Assembly: GCA_049841135.1 (NCBI GenBank)
Contig: JASGHK010000008.1
Coordinates: forward strand, 496,001-560,000
Direction: 5' to 3'
DNA length: 64,000 bases
DNA from: JACRCT01 sp049841135
Lineage (GTDB): Bacteria; Myxococcota; Myxococcia; Myxococcales; UBA5297
A model generated the notes under the pieces. The model ran no database searches and had not been told where the DNA came from. It saw nothing but the letters and a program-made list of their open reading frames with translations. The number at the start of each line of letters is the position of its first letter. Position 1 is the first letter of the stretch. This document shows positions 18,275-28,072 of this stretch, in pieces. The position numbers and the translations under genes are program-made.

Positions 18275-18649
18275 TCAGCTGGGAAGCGCGAGGGCCCAGC
18301 TGAGAAGCAGCGTGCCGTACCAGACCACGTGGTAGGCCACCACCATGGCGTAGACCCCCAGCCCCGCGTAGAGGGTCGCCCCCGCCGCCAGGTATGCCCG
18401 GTACCTCGCCAGGACCGCCACGGCGCCCCCGACGACGACGAGCTTGATGGCGAAGAACGCGTACGGCGACGCCTCCCACGCCAGGCGCATCAACGGGTTG
18501 GCCTCGCGCGCCAACTCGGCCCTCAAGAGGATGGCGGTCAGCACTGCGTCGGCCAAATTGAGCACCAGCAACGCGACCGCACCGTCGAGGCCCGGTGCAC
18601 TCCGCGCAAGCAGCCGGCCCCGCCTCGTCTCCCACCCCGCAAGCCGCAC
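18275..18649 (-). CDS. small multi-pass membrane protein (DUF5658-like)
   Basis: Up to 124 residues; the GTG at 18649 is the earliest start, but the true one may be nearer to the first helix. Four hydrophobic stretches: A-V-A-L-L-V-L-N-L-A-D-A-V-L-T-A-I-L-L, Y-A-F-F-A-I-K-L-V-V-V-G-G-A-V-A-V-L, a Gly/Ala-rich third and Y-A-M-V-V-A-Y-H-V-V-W-Y-G. The polar motif N-L-A-D-A-x-x-T followed by E-x-N-P-L-M-R is characteristic of the DUF5658 family, whose function is unknown. It lies 121 bp upstream of spoVG on the same strand and is divergent from tdk (164 bp). Confidence 0.65.
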   Translation of the reverse strand: MRLAGWETRRGRLLARSAPGLDGAVALLVLNLADAVLTAILLRAELAREANPLMRLAWEASPYAFFAIKLVVVGGAVAVLARYRAYLAAGATLYAGLGVYAMVVAYHVVWYGTLLLSWALALPS

Positions 18650-18813
18650 GTCGTCCCCCCCCGCCGCACGCCCGAGGTTTCAACCCACGAGCCAGCGCCT
18701 GGCAGTCCCCCGCTTTCGCCCCTGCAGGCCTGAGCGGTCGCACTCTCCCTGTGCCTTGACACCTGTGGGGGGTGGCCGCGATCATCCGCGCGCCTCCAAA
18801 CCTGAGGGCGGGC

Positions 18814-19410
18814 ATGCTCGGATTCCCAAGGAACGTCGGCTGGATCGAGGTCATCTGCGGGTCGATGTTTTCGGGCAAGACCGAGGAGCTCATCCGCCGT
18901 CTGAAGCGGGCGCAGATCGCCAAGCAGAACGTGCAGATCTTCAAGCCGCGCATCGACGACCGCTACGGCGTGGAGAGCATCGTCAGCCACTCGTCGCAGA
19001 GGCTCGAGTCCGTCGCCATCGAGCGCGCCGAGGAGATCCTCCAGAAGCTGCGGCCGGACACCCACGTCGTGGGCATCGACGAGGTGCAGTTCCTGGGGCC
19101 CGAGGTGGTGCCGGTCTGCGAGAGCCTGGCGGAGAAGGGCCTGCGGGTCATCTGCGCGGGGCTCGACCAGGACTACAAGGGCAAGCCGTTCGAGCCGATG
19201 CCGTACCTGCTCTCGGTGGCCGAGTACATCACCAAGGAACTGGCCATCTGCATGGTATGCGGCAACCCGGCCAACCGCTCGCAGCGCATCATCAGCAAGA
19301 GCGACCGGGTGGTCGTCGGCGCGGCGGGTGCCTACGAGGCGCGGTGCCGCAAGTGCTTCGTCCCCGAGCCCGTCGAGGCGACGCTGCCCGAGAACCTGAA
19401 GCTGTTGTGA
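18814..19410 (+). CDS. tdk: thymidine kinase
   Basis: Phosphorylates thymidine (and deoxyuridine) to the monophosphate with ATP; salvage pathway; cytosolic type II enzyme. 198 residues from the ATG at 18814, six bases after GAGGGCG; a GTG 14 codons upstream is less well placed. P-loop G-S-M-F-S-G-K-T at ~18, Walker B-like D-E-V-Q-F at ~91, the Tyr-containing lasso region, and four zinc ligands in C-M-V-C-G (~152) and C-R-K-C-F (~187). A complex inverted repeat lies between it and the downstream sensor-kinase gene. Pyrimidine-nucleoside phosphorylase, also pyrimidine salvage, is encoded 4.5 kb away on the other strand. Confidence 0.96.
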   Translation: MLGFPRNVGWIEVICGSMFSGKTEELIRRLKRAQIAKQNVQIFKPRIDDRYGVESIVSHSSQRLESVAIERAEEILQKLRPDTHVVGIDEVQFLGPEVVPVCESLAEKGLRVICAGLDQDYKGKPFEPMPYLLSVAEYITKELAICMVCGNPANRSQRIISKSDRVVVGAAGAYEARCRKCFVPEPVEATLPENLKLL

Positions 19411-19415
19411 GAAAG

Positions 19416-19520
19416 GCAGGCTGTAGGCTTTAGGCTGTAGGCTCTCGGCGCGACGCCCGCGGTCGAAATCGGCCCTTCGTGGCTGTTCCTACAGCCTACG
19501 GCCTACCGGCTACAGCCTGC
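19416..19520. repeat. inverted array of CTACAGCC/GGCTGTAGG units
   Basis: The left arm (19416-19441) holds GGCTGTAGG twice around TTTAGGCTG; the right arm (19488-19520) is its imperfect inverse, carrying CCTACAGCC, GGCCTAC and GGCTACAGCC. The two arms can form a long, bulged hairpin with a ~46-bp loop. The right arm ends five bases before the next start codon, where no Shine-Dalgarno is seen. It could be a terminator or attenuator for tdk, or a dispersed REP-like element. Confidence 0.6.
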
Positions 19521-19525
19521 TTCCC

Positions 19526-21074
19526 ATGAACCTCACCCTCGCCACCCGCATCTTCCTGGGCTACGCGGTGGTGATCCTCACCTTCGGGGCGGTCTCCATC
19601 TACTCGGTGACCGAGCTGCACGCCATCGGCCGCGAGATTCGCCTGGTGTCGCAGGGCTACCTGCCGCTGACCAAGGCGGTCGCGCAGATCGAGAGCTTCC
19701 AGAAGAACCGGCAGCGGGACACCGACCGCCTGCTCGAGGAGAAAGAGGTCGACACGCGGCGCGCCCTCATCAAGCTCGCCCGCGTCTACTTCCCGCAGCT
19801 GGTGCGCGAGAAGCTCACCGCCGCCGCCAACCTCGCGCGCGAAGCCCGTGCCCAGGCCCCCGAGTCGGAGCGCAACTTCCTGCTGGGCCTCGACGCGCGC
19901 ATCAACGAGCTCACCGGCCTCTACGAGGAGTACGAGAAGAGCTGCATTGCCCTCTTCGCCGACCTCGAGACCCCCACCATCCCCGACCGCGGCTCCGACG
20001 AGGCGCGCGCGGTGGGTGGGCTCGAGCGCAAGATCGACCGCGAGATCAAGGTGCTGGGGTTGATGCTGGACCAACGAGTCGCCGAGCGTGTGCGCGGCGC
20101 GGAGCAGCGGGAGCGGCAGAGCGCCTGGGCCATCATCGCCTTGTCGCTCTTCGCCATCGGGCTCGGGCTTTCGGCGACCTTCATGGCGGGACGGCTGCTC
20201 GCGCCGCTGCGCCCGCTCACCGCGGCCGTCACGCGGATCGGGATGGGCGACTACACCGCCGAGGTCCCGCTGACCGCGCGCGACGAGGTGGGAGTCCTGG
20301 CCCGCGAGTTCAACGCCATGGCCAAGGCGCTTCGCGAACGCGAGCAGCAGCTGGCCGACAAGCAGCTCGCCCTGGTCCGCGCCGAGCGGCTGGCGGCCAT
20401 CGGCCGCATCAGCGCGCAGATCACCCACGAGGTCCGCAACCCCCTGTCCGCCATCGGGCTCAACGCCGAGATGCTCGAGGAGGCGCTGGGCTCGGCCCGG
20501 TTCACCTCCGAGGAGCAGGGCAACGAAGCCAAGGACCTGGTGCGCGCCATCGTCCGCGAGGCCGACCGGCTCGCCGAGATCACCGAGCAGTATCTGTCCT
20601 TCGCGCGCTTTCCCAAGCCGGTACTCGCCGCGGAGGATCCCAACGCCCTGCTCGGCTCGCTCCTCGACTTTCTCGAAGAGGAGCACCACCGCGCCGGCGT
20701 GAAGCTCGAGCGCAGCTTCGCCGAGACTTGCCCGGCCATCACCTGCGACGCCGGCCAGATTCCGCCAAGCGCTGATGAACCTGTTGCGCAACAGCCGCGA
20801 GGCGTTGGTGCACGGCGGCACCATCCGCGTCGAGACGCACCCCTTGGTCACGCACGTCGAAGTGGTCATCGCCGACACCGGGCCGGGCATCCCCCCCGAG
20901 CAGCTGGCCAAGATCTTCGACCCCTTCTTCTCCACGAAGGAGCGCGGCACCGGCCTCGGCCTCGCCTTGACCCAGCAGATCATCCACGAGCACGGCGGAG
21001 AGATCCGCTGCGAGAGCGAGCTGGGCAAGGGAACGAGGTTCGTCCTTCGCCTCAAGCGCGCTGCCACCACCTGA
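19526..21074 (+). CDS. membrane sensor histidine kinase, HAMP-HisKA-HATPase (one +1 frameshift)
   Basis: About 515 residues when one T at 20760-20761 is dropped, so that C-D-A-G-Q-I joins R-Q-A-L-M-N-L-L-R-N-S. Start ATG 19526, with a signal-anchor A-T-R-I-F-L-G-Y-A-V-V-I-L-T-F at once. Periplasmic coiled-coil sensor ~30-190, second membrane helix A-W-A-I-I-A-L-S-L-F-A-I-G-L at ~195, HAMP to ~265, H-box R-I-S-A-Q-I-T-H-E-V-R-N-P-L with the phospho-His at ~304, N-box L-R-N-S-R-E-A, D-T-G-P-G-I-P and G-T-G-L-G-L-A. NtrB/ZraS-like kinases of this shape usually pair with a sigma-54 activator; no partner gene adjoins it. The M16 peptidase gene starts 22 bp downstream. Confidence 0.85.
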
Positions 21075-21096
21075 CAGCTTCCGGATAAGAGGCCCC

Positions 21097-22381
21097 TTGT
21101 ACAAGCGCCACCGAGACGTCCTGCCCAACGGCCTCCGCGTCGTCACCTTGGAGGTCCCCCACCTGCACACCGCGCTGCTGGCGGTCTATGTGCGCTGCGG
21201 CTCGCGCCACGAGACGGCCCGCGTCAACGGCGTCTCGCACCTGCTCGAGCACCTGTTCTTCCGCGGCAGCGAGCGCTACCCGGACTCGGTGGGGATGCAC
21301 GGGCTCCTCGAGGCCGCCGGCGGCGACCTGAACGGCTACACGATGCGCGACCAGGGCCTGTATTACACGCCCATCCACCCGCGCGAGTTAGGCGTGGCCT
21401 TTGAGGTCCTGGGGGACATGCTCTGCGCTCCGCTGCTCAAGGAGACTCGCCATCGAGCGGGAGGTCGTCCTCGAGGAGATGATGGACGAGGTCGATGCCT
21501 CGGGCCGCGACGTCGACTTGGGCAACCTCTCCAAGCGCCTGGTGTTCGGGCGGCACCCACTGGCCTTCAAGATCGCCGGGACCCGGACCAGCGTGAAGCG
21601 CCTCAAGCTCGACGACGTCCGCGAACACCACCGGCAGCACTACGTCGCCTCGAACATGGTGGTGACCGTTGCCGGCCCCGTCCGGCGCCGCCAGGCCGTG
21701 GACCTCGCCGCCAAGGCCTTCGGCCGCTTGCCGCGTGGGCGCCCGCCGGTCGAGGCACCGCCGGTGCTGGCGCCCAAGGGCCCCAAGGTCCTGTTCGTCC
21801 CGGACATCGAGAGCCAGACCGAGCTGATGCTCTGCTTCCCCTGCCCTCCCGAGGGCCACCCGGACTACCTGGCCATCACGCTCATCCGGGCGGTCCTCGA
21901 CGACGGGCTGACGAGCTGGCTGCCCCTGAACATCGTCGAGCGGCGAGGCCTGGCCTACTCGGTTCACGCGGCGGTCGACACCTTCAGCGACGCGGCGGTC
22001 TTCGAGCTCGACGCGGCGTGCTCGCCCGCCAAGGTCCTGCCCGTCCTGGAGGAGATGGTCCGGCTCCTGGGCAAGCTGCGCCGCGAGCCGCTCTCGCCCG
22101 AGCTGCTCGCGAGCGTCAAGCGCCGGTACCGCATCGGGCTGGACTTCATGCTCGACGACCTCAACGCCCTGTCCGGCTGGTATGGCGGCGGCGAGCTGTT
22201 CCGGTTGCCCGAGACGTTCGAGGAGAAAGTGCGCGCTCTGGAGGCGGTGACCGCCGAGCAGATCCAGGTGGTCGCCGAGCGCACCTTTTCGCGCAAGAAC
22301 CTCCATCTTCTGGCGGTCGGCCGGGCGGCAGGGCGGGCCGAGGACCGGCTCCACAAGGCGGCTCGAACGGCCGACCTCTGA
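21097..22381 (+). CDS. M16 family zinc peptidase (one +1 frameshift)
   Basis: About 427 residues if the C at 21446 is removed, giving L-L-K-E-I-A-I-E-R-E-V-V-L-E-E-M. It starts at TTG 21097, nine bases after AAGAGG; no ATG or GTG fits better. The inverted zinc motif H-L-L-E-H (residue ~50) and the downstream Glu in E-R-E-V-V-L-E-E are present, so this is the catalytic-type M16 half (pitrilysin/processing-peptidase family). The second domain carries R-G-L-A-Y-S-V, the usual substrate-clamp motif with R-x-x-x-Y. Cytosolic or periplasmic location is unclear, since no signal peptide is seen. It follows the histidine kinase by 22 bp, perhaps as one operon. Confidence 0.87.
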
Positions 22382-22413
22382 CCTCGACCCATATGATCGA
22401 TGCGGGCCGCCGC

Positions 22414-22427
22414 GTGACCCAGGTCAC
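22414..22427. other. short dyad between convergent genes
   Basis: GTGACC-CA-GGTCAC is a perfect 6-bp dyad with a 2-bp spacer, and the flanks extend it imperfectly (CGC...GCG). It lies in the 96-bp gap between two convergent genes. It may help termination or be a small operator; there is no T-run. Confidence 0.3.
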
Positions 22428-22477
22428 ACGCGCCGCTCAAGTGCGGACTGCACCTGGGAAAACCACGACGGAGGGCC

Positions 22478-23825
22478 CTACTTCCCGCCCTTGATGACCT
22501 GGATGCCGCCGCCTGCCTCTCCCGGCTTGGGGCGGTTCAGGCGCGGCGCCTTAGCCTCGAGCTGCTTCTTGAAGCCCAGGAGCTTGCCGTTGCCGGGATC
22601 GCGCTTGAGGGCCTCGTTGCACATCTTCAGTCCCTCGACGGGATTGATGCCGGTGTCGGCGTAGAGCCCGATGAGCTCGACGTCCTCGTCCGGCGTCGCC
22701 TCGCCCAGGATGCGAAGCCGCTCGAGCATGCTGATGGCGTCGTTCTTCTGGTTCTGCTTGAGGTAGAGCCGCCACAGGCGCGAGAGCGCCTCGGTCTGGT
22801 TGGGGTCGCCTTCGATGGCCTGCTGGTAGGCGTTGATCGCGCGCACCGGATCATCGGCGGACTGCACCTCGATGGCCCTGGCGCGTACGTACAGCGCGCG
22901 GCCGTTCTTCGGCTGCTTGTCGATGACGGCCTTGGCAACGCTCTGCGCCTCCTCGACCTTGTCGGCCAGGAGCAAGACCTCGGCGAGCGACGACTGTGCG
23001 TTCAGGTCGGTGGGGCGGGCGGCGACGATCTTGCCCATCAGCTCGGCGGCCTCGGCCGTCTGGCCCGAGGCGGCCATGGCACGGGCCCGGGCGAGGCCGA
23101 TCTCGGTGTCCTCAGGAGCGGCTTCGGCGGCGAGCTCGAACTCGCGCAGCGCCTCGTTCACCCTGCCGCGCGAGAAGAAGTAGCGGGCGCGAGCGGTGCG
23201 CACTCGTGCCGAATTCGGGTGCGCCTCCACCGCTTGGTCGAGCAGCTGGACGGCGGTCTCCTCCTGTCGCTTGGCGATCATCACCTCGGCGAGCAGCGCC
23301 ATGGTGTCCGCGTCACCCGGAGAGAGCCCGTTGACCTTCTTGGCGATGGCCTCCGCCTCATCGACCTGACCGGAGCGAAGCTGTGCGTAGCCCAGCTGGC
23401 GCAGCAGGTCGGGGTCCTCCCCTCCGCTGGCATCCACCGCCTTCTTCAAGTGCTCGGCGGCGTTGCCGGGCTGGCTCGAGCGAAGGTAGAGGTCGGCCAG
23501 CTCCTTGCGCGGACCGGGATCGCTGGGAGCCGAGCTCGGCGGCGCGCTTGAGCGCGAAGATGGCCTGCGCCTGCTCCCCCAGCTTCTCGTAGACGCCGCC
23601 CAGCGTGCGCTGCGGTTCGGGGTCGGTGGGGTTGAGCGCCGCCGCCTTCTCCAGCAGTCGCTGCGCCGTGGGGAGGTCGCCTTTGGCAGCCGCAGCCCGC
23701 CCCTTGGCGAGGTAGGTGCGGGCCTGCTGGTCACGCGACGGCTCCTCCGCGACCATCTGCGCAAGCTTGTCGCAGCCCGACAGCAGCAGGCCGACGGCGA
23801 CGAGGTGAGCGATGGGAAGACGCAC
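22478..23825 (-). CDS. TPR-repeat lipoprotein (one +1 frameshift)
   Basis: About 448 residues after repair of one extra base in the GGG at 23525-23527, which restores A-A-E-L-G-S-S-D-P-G-P-R-K-E-L. The start is GTG 23825 or TTG 23831; the latter is better spaced from GGGGGA. Lipoprotein signal with lipobox L-L-L-S-G-C. Eight or more TPR units follow (for example A-Q-R-L-L-E-K-A-A-A-L-N-P-T-D-P, A-L-R-E-F-E-L-A-A-E-A-A-P-E-D). The C terminus is Pro/Gly-rich and ends in K-G-G-K. Likely a periplasmic scaffold bound to the outer or inner membrane. deoA lies 53 bp upstream on the same strand. Confidence 0.8.
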
Positions 23826-23878
23826 GGGCAAACCGTATCCCCCGCCGTTCGCGCGGGTCAAGGAAGCTTCCGGATTCT

Positions 23879-25183
23879 CTACTCGATTCGCTCGACCACC
23901 AGGGGCCGCGGCGCCGGCGCCTTGGGCCCGATGCGGTAGGCGGCCTGGATGCGGCGGACGACCTCCGGTCCGCAGGTCTGGCCGTTGATGTGCATCTGGG
24001 CCAGCGGCTCGCCCTTCTGGACCCGGTCGCCCACCTTCCTCTCGAGCATGAAGCCGACGCCGGGGTCGATGACGGAATCCACCTTCTCGCGGCCCGCGCC
24101 GAGCGCCACGCCGGCGAGCCCCACGGCCTCGGTTTCGATGGCGGTCACGTAGCCGGACTCGAGGCTCTCGATCGGGCGAACGTCCTTGGCCCGCGGCAGC
24201 ACCGAGTAGTCGTCGACGAAGCGGGGGTCCCCGCCCTGGGCCTTGGCGATCTCCGCGAACTTCTTGAGCGCCGAGCCGTCGTCGATGCACTTCTGCAGCT
24301 TCTCGCGCGCTGCCTTGACGTCCGGTGCAACCTTGGCGAGCACCAGCATCTCAGCCGTGAGCGCCATGGTGCACTCGGTCATGTCCGCGGGCGCCCGGTT
24401 CTTGAGGACGTCGACGGCCTCCATGACCTCGAGCGAGTTGCCCACCGCGCGCCCCAGCGGCTGCTCCATGTCGGTCAGCAGCGCGACGACCTTCTTGCCC
24501 ATCTCGCGGCCGATGCCGACCATCGTCCTCGCCAGCGTGCGCGCGTCCTCGAGCGTCTTCATGAACGCGCCGGAGCCGACCTTGACGTCCAGCACCAGGG
24601 CGTCGATGCCCTCGGCCAGCTTCTTGGACATGATCGACGAGGCGATGAGCGGGATGCAGTCGACGGTCGCGGTGACGTCGCGCAGCGCGTAGAGCTTCTT
24701 GTCCGCCGGCGCGAGCGTCGAGGTCTGGCCGATGAGGCAGGCGCCCACGTCACGGACCAGCGCGCGGTAGCGGTCGACGCCCAGATCGACCCGGAAGCCG
24801 GGGATGGACTCGAGCTTGTCCAGCGTGCCGCCGGTGTGGCCCAGGCCACGCCCGGAGATCATCGGGACGCGCACGCCGCACGCCGCCGCCATGGGCGCCA
24901 GCGCCAGCGAGACCTTGTCGCCCACGCCACCGGTCGAGTGCTTGTCGACCTTGATGCCTGGGATGTCGGAGAGGTCGAGCACCTCGCCGGAGCGCAGCAT
25001 GGCGCTCGTCCAGGCGGCGAGCTCGGGCGGAGTCAGGCCGCGGAAGAAGACCGCCATGGTCATGGCGGACATCTGGTAGTCGGGGATCTCCCCGCGGGTG
25101 TAGGCGGCGATGAACGCTGCGATCTCGTCCGCGGTGAGGGCAACGCCGTCGCGCTTCTTCTTGATGGTCTCGTAGGGTCGCAT
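23879..25183 (-). CDS. deoA: pyrimidine-nucleoside (thymidine) phosphorylase
   Basis: Phosphorolyses thymidine, deoxyuridine or uridine to base and (deoxy)ribose 1-phosphate; cytosolic salvage enzyme. 434 residues from the ATG at 25183; the frame runs 18 codons further upstream without homology. It has the family signature K-H-S-T-G-G-V-G-D-K at ~80, S-G-R-G-L-G-H-T-G-G-T-L-D-K-L near 110, S-I-M-S-K-K-L-A near 180 and D-V-K-V-G-S-G-A-F. The C-terminal domain ends with G-D-R-V-Q-K-G-E-P-L-A. The length and presence of the third domain fit DeoA or Pdp, which sequence reading cannot tell apart. It sits 53 bp upstream of the TPR lipoprotein gene. Confidence 0.95.
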   Translation of the reverse strand: MRPYETIKKKRDGVALTADEIAAFIAAYTRGEIPDYQMSAMTMAVFFRGLTPPELAAWTSAMLRSGEVLDLSDIPGIKVDKHSTGGVGDKVSLALAPMAAACGVRVPMISGRGLGHTGGTLDKLESIPGFRVDLGVDRYRALVRDVGACLIGQTSTLAPADKKLYALRDVTATVDCIPLIASSIMSKKLAEGIDALVLDVKVGSGAFMKTLEDARTLARTMVGIGREMGKKVVALLTDMEQPLGRAVGNSLEVMEAVDVLKNRAPADMTECTMALTAEMLVLAKVAPDVKAAREKLQKCIDDGSALKKFAEIAKAQGGDPRFVDDYSVLPRAKDVRPIESLESGYVTAIETEAVGLAGVALGAGREKVDSVIDPGVGFMLERKVGDRVQKGEPLAQMHINGQTCGPEVVRRIQAAYRIGPKAPAPRPLVVERIE

Positions 25184-25397
25184 GGCGCGATGTCTCCAGG
25201 GTCCGGCAAACACCCGGAGCACGCTGACCGTGGCCATGGCCTCGGTCGAGGCGGGTCTCTCCAGGCGTGGAAGGTAGCGTTCTTACCCTGGAATGCCTTC
25301 GCAGCCAAGGGTGCTCAAGCCGTGGCCCGTCTGACCCATCAGGCGCCAGGCATCAGGCAGGCGCGGGCGAAGCGGAACGTCTATGATCCTTTCGCCA

Positions 25398-26366
25398 ATG
25401 ACGACGACATTTTGCCCGAGCTGCGGCATGAACCAGCCCTCCGACGAGCGCATCCAGGGCGGTTCGAGACAATGGGTCTGCGCCACCTGCGGCCTGGTCC
25501 TCAAAGAGGAGCCGGCACAAGAAGCAGTGCTTGGACGGGTGCCCATTCGCCGGGTCTCCCAGCCCGAGCTCGAAGCGGCCCGAGCCGCCGAGGAGTCCGA
25601 GAAGGCAGCAAGAGCGGCTGCGGCGGCGGCGGCGGCAGCAGCCGCGGCGGCGGTCAAGGCAGCCGCCGAGAAGAAGGCTGCGGCCAGCCGTCCTCCGGCC
25701 AGAACGGAGGTCGGGCCCGAGGGGCTCGAGTTCGACCAGTCGTCTAACAGCGACTTCGAGATCGAGATGGGCGGCGAGGTGAAGCGGATACGGGGCACCA
25801 GCGCCAGAAGCGCTCAGGGCCTCGCCTCCGGGATCCCGCTCGACGAGCCGCTGGCAGACTTCGGTCCGGCGGCTCCCGCTCCAGTGCCCGTACAAGCGCC
25901 GGCGCCGCTCTCCGCGCCTCAGCCAGAGTCCGTGTCCGTCCCGACCGCCCTCTTCAGTCGGGTCATCGTCGCGGAAGACTCTGCGCTGCTGCGCGAGCTG
26001 GCGAAGGACCTGCTCATCCGCTCTGGGCTGGTCCAGCACGTGCGCGCCTGCCCGGACGCGATGGAGATGCTCCAGCTGATCGCCGAGTCCATCTCCGCGG
26101 GCGTCGCGGTGGACCTCGTCATCATCGACCTCGACATGCCCGTGCTCAGCGGCCACCAGGCGGCCATCGCGCTGCGTGCGTTCGAGAAGGGCCTCATGGC
26201 CAAGGCGGCGCCCATCCTCTTCTTCACCGCGTTTCCGTGCGACGACCGGATCAAGAAGGTGCTCGAGCACTGCCAGCCGGCCCGGTACCTGAACAAGGGG
26301 ACGGATGCGGCGCCCGACCGGATTGCCGCGCGCCTCGTCCAGGTCCTCGCAAGCCTGAGGCGGTAG
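25398..26366 (+). CDS. zinc-ribbon / receiver-domain protein
   Basis: 322 residues; ATG 25398 is preferred because the zinc ribbon begins at once (T-T-T-F-C-P-S-C-G), though an ATG five codons upstream is also open. N terminus: C-P-S-C...C-A-T-C-G, a four-Cys zinc ribbon. Then an Ala-rich, probably coiled stretch (a run of about 13 Ala), a Pro-rich linker, and a receiver domain at ~195-320 with the acidic pair A-E-D, phospho-Asp in V-I-I-D-L-D-M-P and Y-L-N-K-G. Such zinc-ribbon/receiver fusions are common in myxobacteria. No output domain. It is divergent from deoA (214 bp), and the HesB-like gene follows 63 bp downstream. Confidence 0.8.
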   Translation: MTTTFCPSCGMNQPSDERIQGGSRQWVCATCGLVLKEEPAQEAVLGRVPIRRVSQPELEAARAAEESEKAARAAAAAAAAAAAAAVKAAAEKKAAASRPPARTEVGPEGLEFDQSSNSDFEIEMGGEVKRIRGTSARSAQGLASGIPLDEPLADFGPAAPAPVPVQAPAPLSAPQPESVSVPTALFSRVIVAEDSALLRELAKDLLIRSGLVQHVRACPDAMEMLQLIAESISAGVAVDLVIIDLDMPVLSGHQAAIALRAFEKGLMAKAAPILFFTAFPCDDRIKKVLEHCQPARYLNKGTDAAPDRIAARLVQVLASLRR

Positions 26367-26429
26367 CGCGAACCCTTCCCGGACTTGTCGGCTCCCATGG
26401 GCAGACCACCCACAACGAGGAACACCGCG

Positions 26430-26714
26430 ATGCAGATCAGCGAGAAGGCCCGCGAAAAGCTCGCCGAGGCGATTGGGACGAGCAAGGAGTCGCGCATCCG
26501 CATCCACGTCGGACGTGGGTGAGGGGGTCCGAGCATCTACCTGTCTCTGGATGAGACAGCCGACAGCGACGATCAGCAGTTCGAGGTGGACGGCATCCCC
26601 TTCGTGGCCGGGCCCACAGCGGCGAGCTACCTGGACGGGCTCGTGGTGGATATCCAGGAGTACTGGGGCCGCCCTGCCTTGGTTTCCACGCACCCCGACA
26701 TTCGGGGCTGCTAG
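26430..26714 (+). CDS. HesB-like probable selenoprotein (Fe-S assembly family)
   Basis: 94 codons from the ATG at 26430, behind GAGGA. Codon 31 is TGA (26520-26522), read here as selenocysteine. The frame is open and family-like on both sides: I-R-I-H-V-G-R-G, then U, then G-G-P-S-I-Y-L-S-L-D-E, which is the first conserved Cys block of IscA/HesB. The HesB-like group is a known selenoprotein family with Sec at that position. A perfect 7-bp hairpin with a GG-containing loop starts 19 bases after the UGA. The remainder reads F-E-V-D-G-I-P-F-V, Y-L-D-G-L-V-V-D and ends I-R-G-C, with only one C-terminal Cys instead of the IscA C-x-C pair. Other Sec machinery is outside the window. An ordinary gene finder would split or miss it. 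Confidence 0.82.
26541..26559 (+). promoter_or_regulatory. SECIS-like hairpin
   Basis: CTGTCTC-TGGAT-GAGACAG: seven perfect pairs closing a five-base loop with GG. It lies in the coding sequence starting 19 bases after the UGA at 26520, within the spacing seen in bacterial SECIS elements, which present a small loop with G residues to SelB. The coding frame passes through it without a stop. Confidence 0.7.
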
Positions 26715-26890
26715 TGGTAGCGAAGCCATTGCGCCCGGCCGAAGGCTTGGAGCCACGCTGCTAAAGATAGGCACCCATTTCGTGACATGACGCTGCGGCG
26801 AGATCCCCCGCCGGACACAGATTGAACTGGCCGCTGCCGGGAAGACGCTAGGATTCACGCGTCGATTGAAGGCTCCGGAGCGCACCCGTG

Positions 26891-28064
26891 ATGTTCTCGA
26901 ACCGCACGCGATGGGACGCGACGGCCAACCCGCTCGCCGAGGCCATTGCGCGCCGGCGAGCCAGTGGCAAGCCACTCCTCGACCTCTCGGAGTCGAACCC
27001 CACCGCCGTGGAGTTGGGCTTTCCACCTTCGCGCCTCATGGAGGCCCTCTCCGACGAACTCGCGGCGCTCTACCGTCCCGACCCGCTCGGGCACGAGCTC
27101 GCGCGAGCGGGAATTGCGGGCTACTACGCCACCCGCGGCCTGCAGGCCCCGCTCGACCGCATCGTGGTCACCTCGTCGACCAGCGAGGCGTACTCCTACC
27201 TCTTCAAGCTCCTGTGCGACCCCGGTGACGAGGTGCTGGTCCCCGAGCCCAGCTATCCGCTCTTCGGCTACCTCACCGCGCTGGAGTCCGCCGTCGCCCG
27301 AGGCTATCCGCTCCGCTACGACGGCGAGTGGCACCTGGACCGCGAAGCGCTCCGGCAGGCGGTGGGGCCGCGGACGCGCGCGCTGATCGCCGTGAGCCCG
27401 AACAACCCCACCGGCTCGTACCTGAAGCGCGAAGAGCTCTCGTTCCTGGCCGGCCTGTGCGCGGAACGCGGCCTCGCCTTGCTGTGCGACGAGGTCTTCG
27501 CCGACTTCGGGCTCGAGGCGCCGGCCGGGCGCGCCCCGAGCGTGCTCGTTCAGCACGAGGCGCTCGCCTTCGCCCTCAGCGGCGCTTCGAAGGTCGCTGC
27601 GGCGCCCCAGCTCAAGAATCGGCTGGCTGGTGGCCTGCGGACCGGAGACGCTCGTGGCCAGGGCCATGGAGCGCCTGGAGATCATCGCCGACACCTACCT
27701 CTCCCCCAGCACGCCTTCACAGCTCGCCGTGCCCCACCTGCTCCATCACCGAGACCTCGCCCAGGCCCCCATCCTCCAGCGCCTTCGCCAGAACCTGGCT
27801 GCCGTCGACTCGCTGCACACGTCCCGCTCGGCCTGGCAACGCCTCAAGGTCGAAGGCGGCTGGAGCGTCGTGCTGCGGATTCCGGCCGCCCGCTCGGAGC
27901 TGGACTGGGCCGTCGGGCTCGTGGAGGAGGAGGGCGTGGTCGTGCACCCAGGCTTCTTCTTCGACTTCCCCTCGCCGGCCTTCGTCGCGCTGAGCTTGAT
28001 CGTCCCACCCGAAGAGTTTCGGGAAGGGCTCGAGCGCATCACCCGCCGATTCGACCAGGGCTAA
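26891..28064 (+). CDS. PLP-dependent class I/II aminotransferase (one +1 frameshift)
   Basis: About 390 residues after removal of one A at 27616-27617, restoring P-Q-L-K-I-G-W-L-V-A-C-G-P. Start ATG 26891, with GGAG upstream. Fold-type I signatures: S-T-S-E-A-Y near 100, N-N-P-T-G-S at ~170, C-D-E-V-F-A-D-F at ~205, the PLP lysine in S-G-A-S-K-V at ~238, and a C-terminal R-I-P-A-A region. The substrate is not clear; the family includes aspartate and aromatic enzymes and C-S lyases. The gene ends 9 bp before the convergent stop of the MauE-like gene, with no partner enzyme adjoining. Confidence 0.85.
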
Positions 28065-28072
28065 GTAAGTAG

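Noticed and set aside
20760..20775. Programmed frameshift in the sensor kinase
   Set aside because: The kinase needs both halves for function, no slippery motif is present, and the same AGATC lesion recurs in unrelated genes, so an error is simpler.
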